Shown here piece by piece: positions 13,270 to 16,203 of a stretch of DNA of 16,203 nt. The translations under genes and the position numbers were made by a program. The stretch is from the NCBI GenBank assembly GCA_016744725.1, contig JADGDW010000042.1, forward strand, positions 1-16,203, in the 5' to 3' direction. Each line of letters opens with the position of its first letter. Position 1 is the stretch's first letter. The stretch is from Candidatus Albibeggiatoa sp. nov. BB20 (GTDB lineage Bacteria; Pseudomonadota; Gammaproteobacteria; Beggiatoales; Beggiatoaceae). Under the pieces are notes generated by a model, which saw nothing but the letters and a program-made list of their open reading frames with translations, did not search any database and was not told where the DNA came from.

Positions 13270-15851
13270 TATTGTGTTCCCTCTTCTGATGATTGCTCAA
13301 CTGTGTTTTGCTTAACAGGCTGTGGTATGACCGTAGTCGATTCTAATTTGGTGACCGTACCTTGTACTTCCTCTTGTGATGCTTGCTCAGTCATGTTTTG
13401 TCCAGTAGGTACTGAGAAAGGAGAAAGTTCTGTTTGTTTATTTGTATCTGTTGTTTTCTCTTGCACTTTTTCAGCCGTTTTTGGAGAAGGCAATAGTGAG
13501 TTAACAGCTTGTTTAGCAATTTCTGCCGCGTCTTTTGCAAGTTCAGCTTCCCTCTCAGTAGAGGCTAATACGGTTGCACTCTGCCCCTTCATTTTTTTAG
13601 CCGTTGCAACCGCTTTGCTTGCTGCTTTTGCCGCGTATTCTGCTTCTTTCGCCAATTGTTCAACTTCTTTAATCGTATTAGCATCAATAGGTTTGCTTCC
13701 CGTTTTTAATGCTAATATTGCTATTGCCTTAGCTTTAGCAGCGGCCTTAACCGCCATTTTAGCTTCTGCGGCGGCGATTGATTCAGGTTTGCTTGCAGGT
13801 GGTGGAAAGTCTTCAAAACACAGTAAATCCACTTCATTCAATTGCGGTTTATAAGCAAGTGGGCATAGTTTGTTTTGTTGTTTAGGGTCATTCAAGTCAC
13901 GAGAGTTTAAGGTTTTCAAATACTCAATAATTGACCAACGTTCATGCTCTTGTAGCTCAGCACCTAATACACCTGCATAAGGGTATTTCAAATGACCTTT
14001 TTCATCTCGTGGCCATAATGCTTCTTCTTCAGCCGTAATGGCACGGAATTCATGTCCCGTATTATGATTACCTGTTTTGCTGGTATCCAATTCAAAGCCA
14101 TTCCAAACAGGAGCAGTTTTGTAACCTACATATTTAGGATCGAATTCGCGTGTACCCACATAGAATTTTTTATCACGCTCTGCTACAGGGGATAATAATT
14201 GATATAAGTTGGGTACTGAACCGTTATGTAAGAAAGGAGGCGTTGCCCAGACACCATCTAAAGGGCGGGCTTTATAACATAATGGAGCACGTACTAAATT
14301 TTTGCGTTTACCGTTATATTCATCGCGTTGCTCTTCAGATAATTTTAATTCGTCATATTTAAGATTAACTGCTTGTTCAACTGTAAATGGTAAGCCGTCT
14401 TCACCTTTAATAATACCCAAGCCTAATTGCTTGGTTTCAATAAACCGCTCTGCCCAGTCAGTAACAACCTGTGAATCTGTACCAATTAAGTCGACGTTAA
14501 CCATAGGTACTTTAAGAAAACGTAAGTTCCAGTCATTAGGTTCAGTCCAGTATTGAGATTCGCATATTTTATCTGAATCAACGGGTGGTAAATGACAACG
14601 TACACAGTTTTTATTGTATAAAACTTCACCTTTGTCTACTTTGTCTTTATCTATTGCACCAAAATGTTTTTCTGGCCATTTAGGCGCACGCAAGCCTTCA
14701 AATGGTCTATCACCACCAATCAACTGTTCAAAATGGTATAAGTTTTCAACATCAACTGAAGATTGGAATAAAGTTTGGGTTGGGTCTGTTAAATTGATTG
14801 AAGCAAATACACCCAAAGCTTCTCCGGCATTACGGGTCATAGGTTGTTTTACAGAACCATTGTACTGTACCCAATCAAACCAAGAAATGCCCCATAAATA
14901 AGGAAACGTAACAGGTGCATTTACCTTACGGTAGTTACCATCATACAATTCCAAACCAAATACAAAATTTGCAATACGATTTAACGCGTCTAAGCGACCA
15001 AAGCCTTCTTCTACAGCAGGTGGATATTTTTTATCAAGCTTAACTTGCTCAAGCACAAAAGATAGTTGTTTATTAAGTTTTTCTCTTAATTCCTTCTTAT
15101 GTTCTGTATTGTAATTTGCCCCTAATACTTTTTTAGCAAAACGGTCGAAACGGAATGGATCACACAGATATAAAGGTTCACAAGCTGTCATCATCATAGC
15201 CATACCTAGTGCATTCTGGAATTTTGGAAAGTTTGCCATGCTTTGACCACCTTCAATCCGAATCCCAACATTTTTATAATTTAACTGCCCTGTATGACAA
15301 GCTGCACAAGTTAAACCCACCACCGTCATTTTTTCTTGGCTTAACGGGTCAACATAATTTTGATCCACGGCAAAACCAACTGGCAACCCTTCTTTATTAG
15401 CAAACTGCCAATCTTTATTTTTATAGTGTGGTGCTGATGTATTGGTAACATCCTGTTTTTTAAGCATCTGAGAAGACCAAGTGGTTTCGTCATCAATATA
15501 ATTAAAAGCGGAACTTTTGGGTAATTGCTCAACGTTGACATTATCATCAAACAAAAAGCCAAACCCGCCTAGGAATTCTTTTTCATTAAAGGGGGGGGCG
15601 GGATAACCAAATGTCGGTACAGGCTGCTCTAAAGCTAAAAACCAATCATATTCCATTGGAAACATAGAGCCCTGTGTTGAGTGATAAAACCATTGAATAT
15701 CGTCACTAGACCAACCTTGGTCATAAAACATGACCTGATCTACAGATTCATAAGGTGGGACAGCCAATATTTTTTTATATATATAAAGTGCACCAATAAC
15801 AATTGCAGTTATCAGTAAAAACAGGAAAAATCGCCGACAGGTTAAACGCAT
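13269..15851 (-). CDS. Membrane-anchored RoxA-like di-haem c-type cytochrome with long Ala/Lys/Glu-rich tail
   Basis: The product has 860 residues from the ATG at 15849-15851, preferred over a start 24 codons upstream because GGGGGA lies about 8 bases before it and a membrane segment follows at once (RRFFLFLLITAIVIGALYIY, residues 6-26). No clear cleavage site is seen, so it probably stays anchored in the inner membrane facing the periplasm. Haem motifs are CAACH (182-186) and CVRCH (416-420); the C-terminal signature RPLDGVWATPPFLHNGSVPN is at about 529-548. It is a paralog of the protein at 3097-5208 (shared LALEQP, LPVGFA, GLTCAACHTGQ, APKWPE). Residues about 650-860 are an extra tail: two cysteines (663, 678), a helical Ala/Lys/Glu-rich stretch, then a Gln/Thr/Glu-rich end. 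A C8 tract lies at codons 85-87. RoxA relatives cleave polyisoprene with O2; the activity here is inferred only. Confidence 0.87.
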   Translation of the reverse strand: MRLTCRRFFLFLLITAIVIGALYIYKKILAVPPYESVDQVMFYDQGWSSDDIQWFYHSTQGSMFPMEYDWFLALEQPVPTFGYPAPPFNEKEFLGGFGFLFDDNVNVEQLPKSSAFNYIDDETTWSSQMLKKQDVTNTSAPHYKNKDWQFANKEGLPVGFAVDQNYVDPLSQEKMTVVGLTCAACHTGQLNYKNVGIRIEGGQSMANFPKFQNALGMAMMMTACEPLYLCDPFRFDRFAKKVLGANYNTEHKKELREKLNKQLSFVLEQVKLDKKYPPAVEEGFGRLDALNRIANFVFGLELYDGNYRKVNAPVTFPYLWGISWFDWVQYNGSVKQPMTRNAGEALGVFASINLTDPTQTLFQSSVDVENLYHFEQLIGGDRPFEGLRAPKWPEKHFGAIDKDKVDKGEVLYNKNCVRCHLPPVDSDKICESQYWTEPNDWNLRFLKVPMVNVDLIGTDSQVVTDWAERFIETKQLGLGIIKGEDGLPFTVEQAVNLKYDELKLSEEQRDEYNGKRKNLVRAPLCYKARPLDGVWATPPFLHNGSVPNLYQLLSPVAERDKKFYVGTREFDPKYVGYKTAPVWNGFELDTSKTGNHNTGHEFRAITAEEEALWPRDEKGHLKYPYAGVLGAELQEHERWSIIEYLKTLNSRDLNDPKQQNKLCPLAYKPQLNEVDLLCFEDFPPPASKPESIAAAEAKMAVKAAAKAKAIAILALKTGSKPIDANTIKEVEQLAKEAEYAAKAASKAVATAKKMKGQSATVLASTEREAELAKDAAEIAKQAVNSLLPSPKTAEKVQEKTTDTNKQTELSPFSVPTGQNMTEQASQEEVQGTVTKLESTTVIPQPVKQNTVEQSSEEGTQ

Positions 15852-16203
15852 TGAAAATCCCCCATAAAAATTGGCATTAAATTGGAATGAATTTTTGTCA
15901 TTTGGCTTTAGTAAGCTAAACACACTATAACATGGTTGGATATAGGGTTAAATAGAAGGGTTTTTATTTTGTTTAATTATTGTATGATAATGAAAATTAT
16001 AGTGATATTTTTACAATTTTTATTTATTTGCTTTCTAAATACTCAGCCATCAGATAAATACCAAACTATTTGTGCTAAAAACTTAGAATATCCGTTAAGA
16101 TGGAAAATTAGACCAATCATCTAAAAAAAGAAAATTTATTACCCATAATTATTAAGAAAACACTGAAATAAATATGTCTAGTATATTTTTTCCAGAAAAA
16201 CAT
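15852..16203. other. Upstream region of the operon; no gene seen
   Basis: This 352-base, very AT-rich stretch runs to the window edge. It holds the operon's GGGGGA ribosome-binding site and possible promoter. A short plus-strand frame (MIMKIIVIFLQFLFICFLNT and about 25 more residues, ending near 16124) has a hydrophobic start, but no ribosome-binding site, and is probably chance in AT-rich sequence. Confidence 0.4.
15924..15952 (-). promoter_or_regulatory. Possible promoter of the cytochrome-lipoxygenase operon
   Basis: On the minus strand TTTAAC (15947-15952) and TATAGT (15924-15929) are separated by 17 bases, about 70 bases before the cytochrome ATG. The -10 is a 5-of-6 match to TATAAT and the -35 is weak. 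No operator palindrome was recognised. Confidence 0.3.

Noticed and set aside
13303..13854. Long plus-strand open frame of 183 codons
   Set aside because: It is the antisense shadow of the Ala/Lys/Glu-rich cytochrome tail, whose GCN-rich codons avoid stops on the other strand.
15936..16124. Short hydrophobic plus-strand frame at the window end
   Set aside because: It has no ribosome-binding site and very AT-rich composition, and looks like a chance frame.
1..16203. CRISPR arrays, tRNA or rRNA genes
   Set aside because: No regularly spaced repeats and no recognisable tRNA or rRNA sequence were seen on either strand.

Overview
The window is AT-rich bacterial DNA. It carries c-type cytochromes, a HupH-type hydrogenase-maturation domain, an SDR-DoxX/DUF2269 pair and a PemK/MazF-type toxin-antitoxin locus, along with many decayed transposase genes and short hairpin repeats. 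Taken together this suggests a gammaproteobacterium with an IS-laden genome, possibly a filamentous sulfur bacterium of the Beggiatoaceae/Thiotrichales. That placement is inferred from gene style alone; there is no rRNA or other marker to prove it.

Layout. 1-425 is a frameshifted IS4-type transposase relic, followed by a 47-codon relic of a HupH-like gene (499-639). A coiled-coil lipoprotein gene (724-2217, minus) follows, then an internally deleted IS630-type element (2557-3033). 3097-5208 (minus) encodes a secreted di-haem c-type cytochrome of the RoxA/MauG-like superfamily. 5502-5916 is a second IS630 relic. Next is a toxin-antitoxin locus with an intact antitoxin and a MazF/PemK toxin broken by an in-frame stop; it lies between two copies of a 70-bp direct repeat (5921-5990, 6675-6744). 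6851-7252 (minus) is a single-domain HupH-like protein. 7371-9615 holds a pair of near-identical MITE-like elements that bracket an SDR/DoxX fusion gene and a DUF2269 membrane-protein gene. Two plus-strand genes follow: a glycine-zipper protein and a membrane protein with a Gly/Cys-rich tail.

The right third (11617-15851, minus) is the most interesting part. It is a two-gene operon of a membrane-anchored RoxA-like di-haem cytochrome and a lipoxygenase. Stop and start overlap as TAATG, and a good terminator hairpin follows the lipoxygenase. The cytochrome gene has a C8 homopolymer tract early in its frame and encodes a long Ala/Lys/Glu-rich tail. With the RoxA-like paralog at 3097-5208, the window holds three putative oxidative enzymes. 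Two families are relevant: RoxA-type rubber oxygenases cleave polyisoprene with O2, and lipoxygenases dioxygenate polyunsaturated fatty acids. A combined lipid or isoprenoid oxidation system is a reasonable but untested inference. The lipoxygenase lacks an export signal, whereas c-type haem proteins mature in the periplasm, so any direct partnership needs explaining.
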